Below are positions 1 to 8,533 of a DNA stretch of 64,000 bases, piece after piece. This DNA is from JABCPE02 sp963530615 (GTDB taxonomy: Bacteria; Bacteroidota; Bacteroidia; Flavobacteriales; Weeksellaceae). Below the pieces are notes generated by a model. It was not told where the DNA came from, did no database searches, and was given only the letters and a program-made list of their open reading frames with translations. Numbering within the stretch: position 1 is the stretch's first letter; every line of letters starts with the position of its first letter. Where the stretch lies: positions 124,001 to 188,000 of the forward strand of contig CAUSDX010000003.1 in NCBI GenBank assembly GCA_963530615.1. The letters are read 5' to 3'. The translations under genes and the position numbers were made by a program.

Positions 1-929
1 TTTGGATTTCCGAAATTATTTTACAGCAGACTCGTGTAGAGCAAGGGCTCGGTTATTACCTTAATTTTATTCAGCGATTTCCTAATACAGAAACTTTAGC
101 AAAAACCAATATAGAAGAAATTTTGCTTTATTGGAAAGGGTTGGGATATTATTCTAGAGCCATCAATTTACATAAAGCAGCCCAACAAATTTACTACGAA
201 TATCAAAATACCTTCCCCCAAGAATATGAAGAAATTATCAAACTAAAAGGTATTGGAAAATACACTGCTGCGGCTATTGCAAGTATCTGCTTTAATCAGA
301 AAAAACCTGCAATAGATGGCAACTTTTACCGTGTTCTTTCTAGAATCTTTGCTGATGAATTTGATATTTCTAAATCTCAAGCTCTGCATTATTTCTCAGA
401 ATTAGCATTATCAATTATGCCAAATGAAGATTTTGGAGATTTCAATCAAGCGATTATGGATTTAGGAGCAAAAATTTGCAAACCGAAAAATCCTGATTGT
501 GAAAATTGTCCTATTCAGACAGATTGTTTAGCTTTTCACATAGGAAAAACAACTTTTTTCCCTATCAAAACAAAGAAAATAAAACCTGAAAATTTAAATT
601 TAACATATTATTTTATCCAGCATCAAGAATTTTTCTTAATCAAACAACGCGATGAAACCTCCATTTGGAAAAAGTTATTTGATTTCCCAGAAATCATCAC
701 TCCAAATTTGGAAAAATTTATCGTCAAAGAAAACCTTATTTCTCATAAACTCACCCACAAAAATCTCAATATAAAAATTTGTATTCTTAACATAGAGGAT
801 AATAAAATTTTTAAACAATTTCAAACAGAAAACCATATGACCATTGCATCTTTCCAAAATTTCCATGAGAAATCCTTCCCTAAACCTTTAGAAAAATTTT
901 TAGAAGAAATTCTAAATGATTTTAATTAA
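1..929 (+). CDS. mutY: A/G-specific adenine glycosylase MutY (5' end cut by window edge)
   Basis: Removes adenine mispaired with 8-oxoguanine or guanine in base excision repair. The frame is open from base 3, and the first visible residues include SEIILQQTRV, which holds the catalytic Glu, so the true start lies before the window. Next come the helix-hairpin-helix LKGIGKYTAAAIA and the catalytic-Asp loop AIDGNFYRV. A [4Fe-4S] site follows with Cys spaced C-x6-C-x2-C-x5-C. The C-terminal third fits the NUDIX-like 8-oxoG recognition domain. A TTG near base 123 is internal and not the start. It converges on comF with only 4 bases between the stop codons. The family assignment is secure. Confidence 0.96.
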   Translation, partial: WISEIILQQTRVEQGLGYYLNFIQRFPNTETLAKTNIEEILLYWKGLGYYSRAINLHKAAQQIYYEYQNTFPQEYEEIIKLKGIGKYTAAAIASICFNQKKPAIDGNFYRVLSRIFADEFDISKSQALHYFSELALSIMPNEDFGDFNQAIMDLGAKICKPKNPDCENCPIQTDCLAFHIGKTTFFPIKTKKIKPENLNLTYYFIQHQEFFLIKQRDETSIWKKLFDFPEIITPNLEKFIVKENLISHKLTHKNLNIKICILNIEDNKIFKQFQTENHMTIASFQNFHEKSFPKPLEKFLEEILNDFN

Positions 930-933
930 AATT

Positions 934-1581
934 TTATTCTTCCATTGCCATGACTAAAATACTCACCTTGTTATTGTATTTCAAAATCTCCCATGCTATG
1001 GCACTCATGGTATTTCCTGTAGTGAAAACATCGTCTATCAATAAAACATGCTGATTTTCTATTTTTTCTACAAGAGAAAAATCATAATGCATTTCTTCTC
1101 TATGCATTTTATCCTTGGTAGCTTGAGCTTTGTGATAAGTATTTCTTTGAAGCAAATCATCACGAAATGGAATTCTCCATTTATCCGACAAAACCTTCGT
1201 AAAAAGATATAATTGATTATACCCTCGTTCTTTCATTTTCTTTGGATGAAGGGGAACTGGAAGCAATAAATCTGGCTTTTTCTCTATGAAACTTAACCTT
1301 TCTATTATCCATTCCGCAAGAACTCCCCCTACTTTTTCTTGATTTCTATATTTTAATTGATGAATTATTTTCCTAGAAAGACCTTTTCTTTGGAAAAACA
1401 TTAACGCAAAAGCCTTCTCTAACGGAAACAAAAACTCTGCTTTTTTTCTCAACAAATTATCTCCAAATTCCCAATGTGTAAAACTAATTTTTTCCAAACA
1501 CCCTACGCATACAATCTCCTCTTTAGAAATAATCTCTCCACACTCTATACACCGATTAGGAAACAAAACATCCAAAAACAT
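934..1581 (-). CDS. comF: ComF family amidophosphoribosyltransferase-like protein
   Basis: Phosphoribosyltransferase-fold protein of the ComF family, linked to DNA uptake in transformable bacteria; the reaction is not settled. A zinc ribbon at the N-terminus uses Cys11, Cys14, Cys25 and Cys28. The PRPP-binding loop LLIDDVFTTGNT lies near residue 180. At 215 residues it has the normal family length. It starts 20 bases after queG ends on the same strand, so the two are probably co-transcribed. Whether this organism takes up DNA cannot be judged here. Confidence 0.9.
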   Translation of the reverse strand: MFLDVLFPNRCIECGEIISKEEIVCVGCLEKISFTHWEFGDNLLRKKAEFLFPLEKAFALMFFQRKGLSRKIIHQLKYRNQEKVGGVLAEWIIERLSFIEKKPDLLLPVPLHPKKMKERGYNQLYLFTKVLSDKWRIPFRDDLLQRNTYHKAQATKDKMHREEMHYDFSLVEKIENQHVLLIDDVFTTGNTMSAIAWEILKYNNKVSILVMAMEE

Positions 1582-1601
1582 AAATTTCCTAAAATTTAAT
1601 T

Positions 1602-2528
1602 TTATTCTTTATCTAAAAACTGAATATTTCTCATCAATCCAGAAAATTTAGTCCTTTTCACTGGAGATTTTCGGAAAATTTCTGAAAAAATCTCTTGTGT
1701 CAAATCTTTCCATTCCGACTTTCTTAATTCACTAAATTTCTTCACGGCAAATCTTTGCTCCGAATGTGGAGCAGAGAACCTATTCCAAGGGCAAACATCC
1801 TGACAAACATCACACCCAAAAATCCAATCATCCATTTTTCCTTGAAAATAATCAGGAATTTCATTCTTCAGCTCTATTGTAGCATAAGAAATACATTTAC
1901 TCCCATCTATAATATGATTCCCTAAAATTGCCTGTGTAGGACAAGCATCTATACAACGAGTACATTTGCCACAATAATCCGCAACCGCCCCATCTTCTTC
2001 TAACTCCAAATCACAAAGAATCTCAGACAAAAAGAAAAAAGAACCATGCTTCTTACTAATCATGTTCCCATTTTTACCTAGCCAACCAATCCCAGAACGC
2101 CTTGCCCACACCCTCTCCATCACAGGTGCAGAATCCACAAACACCCGAAACCCAAACTCTCCTATTTCTTCTTGCAACTCTGCTACCATTTCACGAAGAA
2201 TATCCTTAACTACATCATGATAATCCTCTCCATATGCATACTTCGCAACCTTGAAATTATCCTCCCTAGAAATTTGATGCTCAGGATAATAATTATAAGA
2301 CAAAGAAATTACAGATTTTGTCCCCTCTACCAAAAGTCTGGGATCCAAACGCTTATCAAAATGATTTTCCATATAACTCATCTCTCCATGAAATCCCGCT
2401 TTGAGCCATTTTTCTAGACCAAACGCTTCTTCCTCTAAAAATGTTGCTTTAGAAATTCCACATCCCTGAAAACCAAATTTTTCAGCTTTTTGCTTTATTA
2501 ACTTCGAATATTCCGATTTTTTACTCAT
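1602..2528 (-). CDS. queG: Epoxyqueuosine reductase QueG
   Basis: Cobalamin-dependent iron-sulfur enzyme that reduces epoxyqueuosine to queuosine in tRNA, the last step of queuosine synthesis. The 308-residue protein has the N-terminal QueG domain and then two [4Fe-4S] clusters: CGKCTRCIDACP near residues 185-197, and CDVCQDVCPWN near 238-248. No HEAT-repeat extension is present, which is common in shorter homologues. It heads a minus-strand unit that continues into comF. The short region up to the rhodanese gene is AT-rich and must hold divergent promoters. Confidence 0.95.
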   Translation of the reverse strand: MSKKSEYSKLIKQKAEKFGFQGCGISKATFLEEEAFGLEKWLKAGFHGEMSYMENHFDKRLDPRLLVEGTKSVISLSYNYYPEHQISREDNFKVAKYAYGEDYHDVVKDILREMVAELQEEIGEFGFRVFVDSAPVMERVWARRSGIGWLGKNGNMISKKHGSFFFLSEILCDLELEEDGAVADYCGKCTRCIDACPTQAILGNHIIDGSKCISYATIELKNEIPDYFQGKMDDWIFGCDVCQDVCPWNRFSAPHSEQRFAVKKFSELRKSEWKDLTQEIFSEIFRKSPVKRTKFSGLMRNIQFLDKE

Positions 2529-2574
2529 ATTTACCGTGCTAAGGTATTATTTTTTATATATTTGACAAAAATTA

Positions 2575-2582
2575 TATCTTTG
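2575..2582 (+). promoter_or_regulatory. Candidate -7 element of the rhodanese gene
   Basis: TATCTTTG matches the Bacteroidetes -7 consensus TAnnTTTG and lies 33 bases before the rhodanese ATG. A second match, TATATTTG, starts at 2557. No clear TTG is seen at the -33 distance for either, so this rests on the -7 alone. Confidence 0.4.
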
Positions 2583-2615
2583 AAATTATTTTAATCCTTA
2601 ATACAAATAATCAAA

Positions 2616-2894
2616 ATGGATATTCAGAAAATTTTAGATGCAGGAAATTATCACTTAATTGATGTTCGTGAGCCAGAAGAACTTATTACTGATGGAGCAA
2701 TAGAAGGTGCTGTCAATATTCCTTTAGGGGAGCTGGAAACTCGCAAAAATGAAATCCTTAACCTTGATGGAGACCTTATTTTCTTTTGCAGAAGTGGAAA
2801 CCGAAGCGGAAAAGCTACAGATTTTTTCAAAAATGAAGGACTTGACCGTGTTTTCAATGGCGGTAGTTATGAGACTCTATCAAAATTAGTATAA
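2616..2894 (+). CDS. Rhodanese-like domain protein
   Basis: Single-domain rhodanese of 92 residues without signal peptide, so probably cytoplasmic. Such proteins move sulfane sulfur through a persulfide on the active-site Cys. That Cys is Cys58 in the loop CRSGNRS, preceded by the family's DVREPEE motif near residues 16-22. It is divergent from queG and lies directly upstream of the metY leader region. A sulfur-metabolism role next to metY is plausible, but the physiological acceptor is unknown. Confidence 0.9.
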   Translation: MDIQKILDAGNYHLIDVREPEELITDGAIEGAVNIPLGELETRKNEILNLDGDLIFFCRSGNRSGKATDFFKNEGLDRVFNGGSYETLSKLV

Positions 2895-2897
2895 TTT

Positions 2898-2928
2898 TTT
2901 GGTTACTTAAAAGTTTTTTATATCTTCG
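2898..2928 (+). promoter_or_regulatory. Promoter of the metY leader
   Basis: A TTTG -33 element (2898-2901) and TATCTTCG -7 element (2921-2928) are separated by 19 bases, the spacing of the Bacteroidetes consensus TTTG-N19/20-TAnnTTTG. Transcription should begin near 2934, just before the leader ORF. One base of the -7 departs from consensus. Confidence 0.7.
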
Positions 2929-2949
2929 CAGAAATTTTGATTAAAAACG

Positions 2950-3030
2950 ATGATTATTATATCCCTTAACAACAAAATGATGATGTCTATGCAATACAAA
3001 ATATTGTATAGAGGGATTTCATTGTCTTAA
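2950..3030 (+). CDS. Methionine-rich leader peptide upstream of metY
   Basis: A 26-codon ORF starts about 16 bases after the predicted transcription start. Codons 10, 11, 12 and 14 are all ATG (2977-2985 and 2989-2991), so five of 26 residues are Met. The peptide ends at TAA 3028-3030, about 30 bases before an intrinsic terminator and 86 bases before metY. Met codon clusters are expected in a leader that senses charged tRNA-Met for a methionine biosynthetic gene. It is too short for ordinary ORF scoring; the call rests on position, codon content and the downstream hairpins. Confidence 0.68.
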   Translation: MIIISLNNKMMMSMQYKILYRGISLS

Positions 3031-3088
3031 TTTCATGAAAAATAAATTGTAAATTAGATAAGCCTCTGTAAAAACAGGGGCTTTTTTT
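2992..3088 (+). promoter_or_regulatory. Predicted transcription attenuator of metY
   Basis: Three mutually exclusive pairings are visible. Hairpin 1:2 pairs ATACAA (2994-2999) with TTGTAT (3004-3009). An antiterminator can pair 3007-3014 (TATAGAGG) with 3063-3070 (CCTCTGTA), eight base pairs with one G-U. The terminator pairs 3060-3068 with 3075-3083. A ribosome stalled on the Met codons would cover the 5' arm of hairpin 1:2 and free 3007-3014 to block the terminator. A ribosome reaching the stop codon would mask it. The mechanism is inferred from this layout. Confidence 0.6.
3060..3088 (+). terminator. Intrinsic terminator in the metY leader
   Basis: Stem AAGCCTCTG (3060-3068) / CAGGGGCTT (3075-3083) with a TAAAAA loop, followed by a run of seven T. 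It lies between the leader peptide and metY on the coding strand, so it must be read through for metY expression. Confidence 0.82.
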
Positions 3089-3116
3089 AGTATTTAACCT
3101 TTTAAAATATACAATT

Positions 3117-4370
3117 ATGAGTAATTTAAAACCAGCAACACAAGCACTACACACAGGACACAACACTTCAACAACACAAGGAACAAGAGCAATTCCTATT
3201 TACCAAACCACTTCGTATGTTTTCGAAAATGCAGACCAAGCTGCTAATCGATTTAACCTCTCCGAAACAGGATATATTTACACAAGACTAAACAACCCTA
3301 CCAACGATATTTTGGAGCAAAGATTAGCTGCATTAGAAGGAGGAATTGGAGCAGTAGTAACCGCATCAGGAACAGCTGCCATTATAACAGCACTACAGAC
3401 TCTTTTAAAAACAGGAGACCATATTGTAGCTTCAAGCAGTTTATACGGAGGTACTTATAATCTTCTAAATATAACTTTACTAAGATTTGGTATTACCACA
3501 TCTTTTGTGGATTCTTCCTCCGTAGAAAACTATGAGAAAGCTATTAAAGAAAACACCCGAGCTATTTTTATAGAATCTTTAGGAAACCCCAAACTTGATG
3601 TTCAAGATATAGAACTCATTGCCCAAATCGCCCAAAAACATAATATTCCTTTAATTGTAGACAACACTGTAGCTACTCCAGCTTTATTAAACCCTATAAA
3701 ACATGGTGCAAATATTGTAATACATTCTTTAACGAAATATATTGGAGGAAATGGAACTTCTTTAGGAGGTGCAATTATAGATGGAGGAAATTTTAATTGG
3801 GCAAACGGAAAATTCCCTGAATTTACTGAGCCTTCTCCTGGGTATCACGGATTAAAATATTGGGATGTATTAGGAAACTCCTCTTTCATTGCTAAAGTAA
3901 GAATTGAAGGACTTCGTGATTTAGGAGCAGCTTTAAGTCCTTTCAATGCATTTCAAATTCTACAAAGTTTAGAAACTCTCGATATTAGAATAAAAAAGCA
4001 TAGTGAAAATGCTTTAGAACTAGCAAAATGGCTTAAAGAGCAACCTGAGGTATCTTGGGTAAATTATCCTTCTTTGGATAATCACTTAGTAAAAAAATAT
4101 CTTCCAAAAGGACAAAGCGGAATCGTTACTTTTGGACTTAAATCAGGCTATGAAGGAGCAAAAAAAGTGATTAATAATGTAAAAATCTTCTCTCTTTTGG
4201 CTAACATAGGAGATACTAAATCTCTTATTATTCACCCTGCTAGTACAACACATCAACAACTTACAGAGGAACAACAAAACACCACAGGAGTTACTCCCGA
4301 TCTTATTCGCCTTTCTGTTGGTTTAGAAGACATTGAAGATTTAAAAGCTGACTTAAAAGCAACTTTTTAA
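3117..4370 (+). CDS. metY: O-acetylhomoserine sulfhydrylase (PLP-dependent MetY)
   Basis: Makes homocysteine from O-acetylhomoserine and sulfide, the direct-sulfhydrylation route to methionine. The 417-residue protein is a Cys/Met-metabolism PLP enzyme. The Schiff-base Lys lies in HSLTKYIGGNGTS, and the conserved YTRLNNPT motif is near residues 54-62. The C-terminal substrate-binding region ends with the expected LSVGLEDIEDL. Length and the insertion around residues 220-260 fit MetY better than MetB or MetC. Expression is probably controlled by the methionine-rich leader and terminator just upstream. The gene is monocistronic, closed by a terminator. Confidence 0.95.
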   Translation: MSNLKPATQALHTGHNTSTTQGTRAIPIYQTTSYVFENADQAANRFNLSETGYIYTRLNNPTNDILEQRLAALEGGIGAVVTASGTAAIITALQTLLKTGDHIVASSSLYGGTYNLLNITLLRFGITTSFVDSSSVENYEKAIKENTRAIFIESLGNPKLDVQDIELIAQIAQKHNIPLIVDNTVATPALLNPIKHGANIVIHSLTKYIGGNGTSLGGAIIDGGNFNWANGKFPEFTEPSPGYHGLKYWDVLGNSSFIAKVRIEGLRDLGAALSPFNAFQILQSLETLDIRIKKHSENALELAKWLKEQPEVSWVNYPSLDNHLVKKYLPKGQSGIVTFGLKSGYEGAKKVINNVKIFSLLANIGDTKSLIIHPASTTHQQLTEEQQNTTGVTPDLIRLSVGLEDIEDLKADLKATF

Positions 4371-4391
4371 GATGTTAATAATTTCTCAAAA

Positions 4392-4417
4392 GCTATTGTT
4401 TAAAACAATAGCCTTTT
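4392..4417. terminator. Terminator between metY and pncA
   Basis: GCTATTGTT (4392-4400) pairs with AACAATAGC (4404-4412), followed by CTTTTT on the plus strand and flanked by AAAA on the other side. It begins 21 bases after the metY stop and can serve both convergent genes. Confidence 0.8.
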
Positions 4418-4433
4418 TATTTTCATTTAAAAT

Positions 4434-5039
4434 TTATCCCAAAATAGAAATTCCACTCTCCAAAAGTTCAAAAATGGTATTTTTAGCATCATCAGGATTA
4501 AGATTTACCGCCCTTGTTCCCTTAAAATGTAATGCTGTTTTAAAACCCATTTTAACTGCATCAAGGCAAGTATATTTCACACAATAATCTAATGCCAACC
4601 CTACCACTTCTAATTCTTTTATTCCCCTATTTCTCAAATAATCTGCTAATCCCGTATCTGCCAAATGTTGATTATCAAAAAAAGCACTATAGCTATCAAT
4701 ATCAGGATTCATCCCTTTTTGTATAAATTTAGTCGCATATTTTTTATCTATTTCAGAATAAATTTCTGCCCCAAAAGTCTCCTGAATACAATGATCTGCC
4801 CATAGCACTTGAGTAATTCCATTAAAGCAAATAACCTCTCCTACATTTTTACCGTGATTAGAAGCAAAACTTTTATGCTCTTTGGGATGAAAATCTTGAG
4901 TAAAAATTATTTCATCATATTTTTTATTTTCCATAAGACAATTAATATATGGAATAATACTCTCAGAACCTACTACTTCTAAACTTCCTCCCTTACAAAA
5001 ATCATTCTGCATATCTACTACTATCAATGCTTTTTTCAT
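4434..5039 (-). CDS. pncA: Nicotinamidase (isochorismatase family, PncA)
   Basis: Hydrolyses nicotinamide to nicotinate for NAD salvage in the cytoplasm. The N-terminal ALIVVDMQNDFCKGG supplies the catalytic Asp, the metal-binding DFHPKEH motif follows, and the nucleophilic Cys lies in ALDYCVKYT. The start is the ATG at 5039, giving MKKALIVVDM; an in-frame TTG at 5072 would add a non-conserved leader. The 201-residue length is normal. NAD metabolism is also represented by nadE at about 30.6 kb, but the two are not linked. Confidence 0.93.
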   Translation of the reverse strand: MKKALIVVDMQNDFCKGGSLEVVGSESIIPYINCLMENKKYDEIIFTQDFHPKEHKSFASNHGKNVGEVICFNGITQVLWADHCIQETFGAEIYSEIDKKYATKFIQKGMNPDIDSYSAFFDNQHLADTGLADYLRNRGIKELEVVGLALDYCVKYTCLDAVKMGFKTALHFKGTRAVNLNPDDAKNTIFELLESGISILG

Positions 5040-5104
5040 ATTAAAATTGATTTTAATTTTCAATATTAACAAATTATTGATAATTTTACAAAAATTTTTT
5101 ACTC

Positions 5105-5500
5105 ATGGGATTATTTGATTTTTGGAAAAAACTTAAAAAAGCTTATAAAGACAGCCAAATTTGGCACAAAATCGAAACAAGTGAAGATTTAAAACAAGCC
5201 TACAAAGACTCTTATGAAAAGCCTGTCATTATCCAAACTTGTGCTACAATGCATTTTCGTAGCGATTACATGATTGGCGATTTGGAAAGCCAAGCGAGAA
5301 AAATGGATCTATCCGAAGTGAAATTTTACAAACTAAACTATACTGGAAATGCTCTATTAAAAGATGAAATAAGTTCTGATTTGGGAATGGAAATACCATC
5401 AGCCACTTTCATTGTTTTCAAAAATGGACAAGCCATCTTCAAGAGACATGAAGAGACCATCAACATGGCAAAACTCTTGGAAAAATTAAGAAATTACTAA
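5105..5500 (+). CDS. Thioredoxin-fold protein, possibly YtxJ/DUF2847-like
   Basis: Protein of 131 residues without signal peptide. The layout of residues 18-130 (W-x-I, KPVIIQTCATM, VKFYKLNY, IPSATFIVFKNGQ) resembles the thioredoxin fold and most closely the monothiol bacilliredoxin (YtxJ) group, in which a single Cys reacts with bacillithiol. Only one Cys is present near the expected active-site position, and the usual T-C-P/S-x context is changed to TCATM. Family membership is therefore tentative and activity uncertain. It is divergent from pncA and convergent with mutL. Confidence 0.6.
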   Translation: MGLFDFWKKLKKAYKDSQIWHKIETSEDLKQAYKDSYEKPVIIQTCATMHFRSDYMIGDLESQARKMDLSEVKFYKLNYTGNALLKDEISSDLGMEIPSATFIVFKNGQAIFKRHEETINMAKLLEKLRNY

Positions 5501-5522
5501 AGGTTCGTTGTAATAAATTTCA

Positions 5523-7298
5523 CTAAAATTTATTTTTCAATTCTTCTAACGGCAACTCTATAAAGCATCTCTTACCATCAGAAAGATATTCTGGGAAACC
5601 TAGTCCTGCATACTCTTTGAGTAATTTTTCTACATCATCTTTATATATAAAATCAAATTTAGATTTAGATTGGATCTTTATCCATTGCTCATCGTAATAA
5701 TTCATAAAATTAATTTCATCTCTATACTCTGAAACCTCTAAAATTCGCTCCAAAAATACGATAGTTTTTGTTTCACTTAATCCTTCTGGTATAGCATTTA
5801 TTTTCAAAATATTACCTTGGTCTAAATTGATATCAAATCCTAATTGAGAGAAATATTTTTTAATCCCCATATATACGCTTTTTTCTCTTTCGTTAAGATA
5901 ATATTCTAAGGAATATAATAGAATTTGTCCTAACTTTCCTTTTTGGCAAGATTTATTTTTTTTATCTAATAAAACTGCTCTATTTACACGACTCATATCC
6001 AGCATCAGAGTCTTTTGCCCTTGGTTATAAAGCCAATACCCATTGGGTAACCTCATCAAATCTTCCTCAAAATCATCATCTTCAAAAAGCTCATTAATTT
6101 TAGAAGGCTTAGTTTCTATTTCTTGCTGAAATACTCCTGCTATATCTACCATTTTAGAAGGTGTAACATTATTCATTTCAGCACTAAATGGATTATAATT
6201 TCTATCAACTTTAATCTCTGGAAAAGCTGTTAGATTTGGATTAACTGCCGAAACACCTTCAAAAATATCCATCTCTGGTTTTTTATCAAAATCTAATGAT
6301 GGTGCGATATTATAAATCCCCAAAGAACGCTTAATCGTAGAACGAATGAGTGCATAAATCAAATGTTCATCTTCAAATTTCACCTCTGTTTTCTGTGGAT
6401 GAATATTAACATCTATTTTCTCAGGGGACATCTCCAAATAAATAAAAAAAGTAGGGATATACCCTGCTCCTAAAAGTCCTTCAAAAGCGTCTTGAACTGC
6501 TCTATTAAGATAAACACTCTTAAAAAAACGCCCATTCACGAAAAAAAATTGCTCACCTCTAGATTTCTTTGCACCTTCTGGTTTTGCTACAAAGCCACTG
6601 AGCTTTATCCAGTCCATATCCTCTTTGACTGGCACCATTAAAGGCTGTAATTTTCTACCAAATATATCTATAATTCTTTGTAAAACATTTGCTTTTCTAA
6701 GCTTAAAAATCTCTTCATCATTATGATAAAGAGAAAATTCTATCTGCTCATGTGCTAATGCTACACGATGAAACTCATCAATAATATGACGAAATTCAAT
6801 ATTATCTTTTTTCAAAAATTTTCTACGAGCAGGAACATTATAAAACAGATTTTTCACAGAAAAATTAGAACCTTCTGCTGTCTGTATTGGCTCTTGAAAT
6901 TGCAACTCTCCTCCCTCTATATAAATATTTGTTCCTAAATCATTCCCTATTTTTTTAGTCTTCAACTCCACCTGAGCCACTGCTGCAATAGACGCCAAAG
7001 CCTCTCCACGAAATCCTTTGGTACCAATATTAAAAATATCTTCTGTAGTTCTAATTTTAGAAGTTGCATGCCTTTCAAATGCCATTCGGGCATCCGTTTC
7101 AGACATTCCCACTCCATTATCTACCACTTGAATAAGATTTTTACCAGCATCTCTTACTATGAGTTCTATCTTCGTTGCCTTTGCATCTATAGCGTTTTCT
7201 AGAAGCTCTTTTACCACAGATGCAGGTCTTTGTACTACCTCACCTGCAGCTATCTGATTTGCCACAAAATCAGGCAAAAGCTGAATCACATCTGCCAT
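5523..7298 (-). CDS. mutL: DNA mismatch repair protein MutL
   Basis: Couples mismatch recognition by MutS to strand removal. The N-terminal GHKL ATPase is intact: ELLENAIDAKAT near residue 31, DNGVGM near 60, GFRGEALASIAAV near 94. The transducer domain follows and a poorly conserved linker spans about 330-420. In the C-terminal dimerisation domain the endonuclease motif DQHA-x2-E-x4-E is not recognisable; the equivalent stretch reads DMSRVNRAVLLDK, and no terminal CPHGRP-like metal motif is seen. The 591-residue length is slightly short. It follows the DUF3078 gene by 3 bases and is probably co-transcribed with it. Confidence 0.93.
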   Translation of the reverse strand: MADVIQLLPDFVANQIAAGEVVQRPASVVKELLENAIDAKATKIELIVRDAGKNLIQVVDNGVGMSETDARMAFERHATSKIRTTEDIFNIGTKGFRGEALASIAAVAQVELKTKKIGNDLGTNIYIEGGELQFQEPIQTAEGSNFSVKNLFYNVPARRKFLKKDNIEFRHIIDEFHRVALAHEQIEFSLYHNDEEIFKLRKANVLQRIIDIFGRKLQPLMVPVKEDMDWIKLSGFVAKPEGAKKSRGEQFFFVNGRFFKSVYLNRAVQDAFEGLLGAGYIPTFFIYLEMSPEKIDVNIHPQKTEVKFEDEHLIYALIRSTIKRSLGIYNIAPSLDFDKKPEMDIFEGVSAVNPNLTAFPEIKVDRNYNPFSAEMNNVTPSKMVDIAGVFQQEIETKPSKINELFEDDDFEEDLMRLPNGYWLYNQGQKTLMLDMSRVNRAVLLDKKNKSCQKGKLGQILLYSLEYYLNEREKSVYMGIKKYFSQLGFDINLDQGNILKINAIPEGLSETKTIVFLERILEVSEYRDEINFMNYYDEQWIKIQSKSKFDFIYKDDVEKLLKEYAGLGFPEYLSDGKRCFIELPLEELKNKF

Positions 7299-7301
7299 AC
7301 T

Positions 7302-8402
7302 TTAGAAAATTTTAACCTTATCTTTTTTCAAATTCTTTTCCTTATTTTCTATTCCCAAGTTATAAGAAACTCCTACTCCAAGCGTCTGCTTCATTTGTAA
7401 ATTCTTAACTTGGTCATGGTCATACACTAAATCTATACTAAAATTAGTAGAAATGAAACGATTAAATTTCATCGTTAAAATACCACTATATGCGATATCT
7501 ACACGCTCTGGATGCTGAGAATAATTGCTAAACAAATTAAGTTGACTAACCCAATTAATATCTTTATATAATTTAATACGATAAATCACATTTATCAAAG
7601 TACCTAACTCCGCCCTTACACTTTGTCCATCTCGCTCCAATCCATATTTCCCTTTCCTTTGTAAATATTCATCCAAAACTAGAGTAAGTTTTGAGTTAAT
7701 AGGACTGACAGATATCTGAAAATTATCATTAGGATTATACAAAATTCCTATTCCAGAATTTAAGTATGCAGGAGCCATAAACCTTGAAATCCGATCACTA
7801 TAAGTTACTCTTCTACTAGAACTATAATTATATCCCGCAGAAAACTGCGAAGCAAACTCTATCCCAAATAAAAAATAATAATGTTTTCCTAAATCATACC
7901 CATATTTAGAAGAAATATTGAGATAATCCTCTGTTTTTCTCAATTCTTTTCCAGAAGTAGATAGCGTTCCATAAGCCATTTTTATATTGTTATCCCAAAA
8001 ATGTTCCCTATGTTTATAACTAATGGAATAATTGATTCTCCCAATAATTCCCACACTATTATTTCCCCCTGTATTCCAATTAGAGTAAGAAGACTGATTA
8101 AAAATCAAATTATTCTGCCCATAAATAAACCATTTTCTCTCTTGATAAGTATTCATAAAAGCAAATGGTGTAACGGGATAATTATCATCCGTAAGAACCC
8201 TTTGTGGTGTTTTTAATATCACACTATCTTTTCTCTTAATTTTAAAATCTACTAACTTAGGAATATCTAAACTATCCAAATCTACTAAATTTTCATTCCA
8301 TTTTTTTTGTGTAATAGAATCTACTTTTTTCAATAATACTTCCTGTGCAATGCCCCAAAAAGGTAAACATAAAAAAGCTGTCAATAATCTAATTTTTATC
8401 AT
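7302..8402 (-). CDS. DUF3078 domain-containing exported protein
   Basis: Predicted envelope protein of 366 residues and unknown function. From the ATG at 8402 it begins with a clear signal peptide, IRLLTAFLCLPFWGIAQ. The earlier in-frame ATG at 8444 would put 14 residues before it and lies upstream of the promoter, so it is rejected. The domain at about 95-350 has the Trp- and Tyr-rich YSNWNTGGNNSVG region and alternating strands typical of DUF3078, which looks like an outer-membrane beta-barrel. The gene leads an operon with mutL. Confidence 0.82.
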   Translation of the reverse strand: MIKIRLLTAFLCLPFWGIAQEVLLKKVDSITQKKWNENLVDLDSLDIPKLVDFKIKRKDSVILKTPQRVLTDDNYPVTPFAFMNTYQERKWFIYGQNNLIFNQSSYSNWNTGGNNSVGIIGRINYSISYKHREHFWDNNIKMAYGTLSTSGKELRKTEDYLNISSKYGYDLGKHYYFLFGIEFASQFSAGYNYSSSRRVTYSDRISRFMAPAYLNSGIGILYNPNDNFQISVSPINSKLTLVLDEYLQRKGKYGLERDGQSVRAELGTLINVIYRIKLYKDINWVSQLNLFSNYSQHPERVDIAYSGILTMKFNRFISTNFSIDLVYDHDQVKNLQMKQTLGVGVSYNLGIENKEKNLKKDKVKIF

Positions 8403-8406
8403 ACGG

Positions 8407-8437
8407 CAAAAGTAAAAGTTTTTTATTGGAAAAACAA
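8407..8437 (-). promoter_or_regulatory. Promoter of the DUF3078-mutL operon
   Basis: On the minus strand TTG (8437-8435) is followed after 20 bases by TACTTTTG (8414-8407), matching the Bacteroidetes consensus. The -7 ends only 4 bases before the ATG at 8402, so the transcript would start at or within a few bases of the start codon, almost leaderless. Confidence 0.65.
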
Positions 8438-8533
8438 TTTTCATATAGTTTTAATTCATGAATATAAGGCCTGAAAAATGACTCTATAAATTGTATAAAT
8501 AAAACAATTACAATCTCAAAATATAATTACATT

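Noticed and set aside
2934..3116. SAM riboswitch in the metY leader
   Set aside because: No multi-helix SAM-I core or SAM-II pseudoknot layout was recognised; the leader ORF with Met codons and simple alternative stems explains the region better.
8403..8444. Earlier ATG for the DUF3078 gene
   Set aside because: It would place residues before a clear signal peptide and lies upstream of the predicted promoter.
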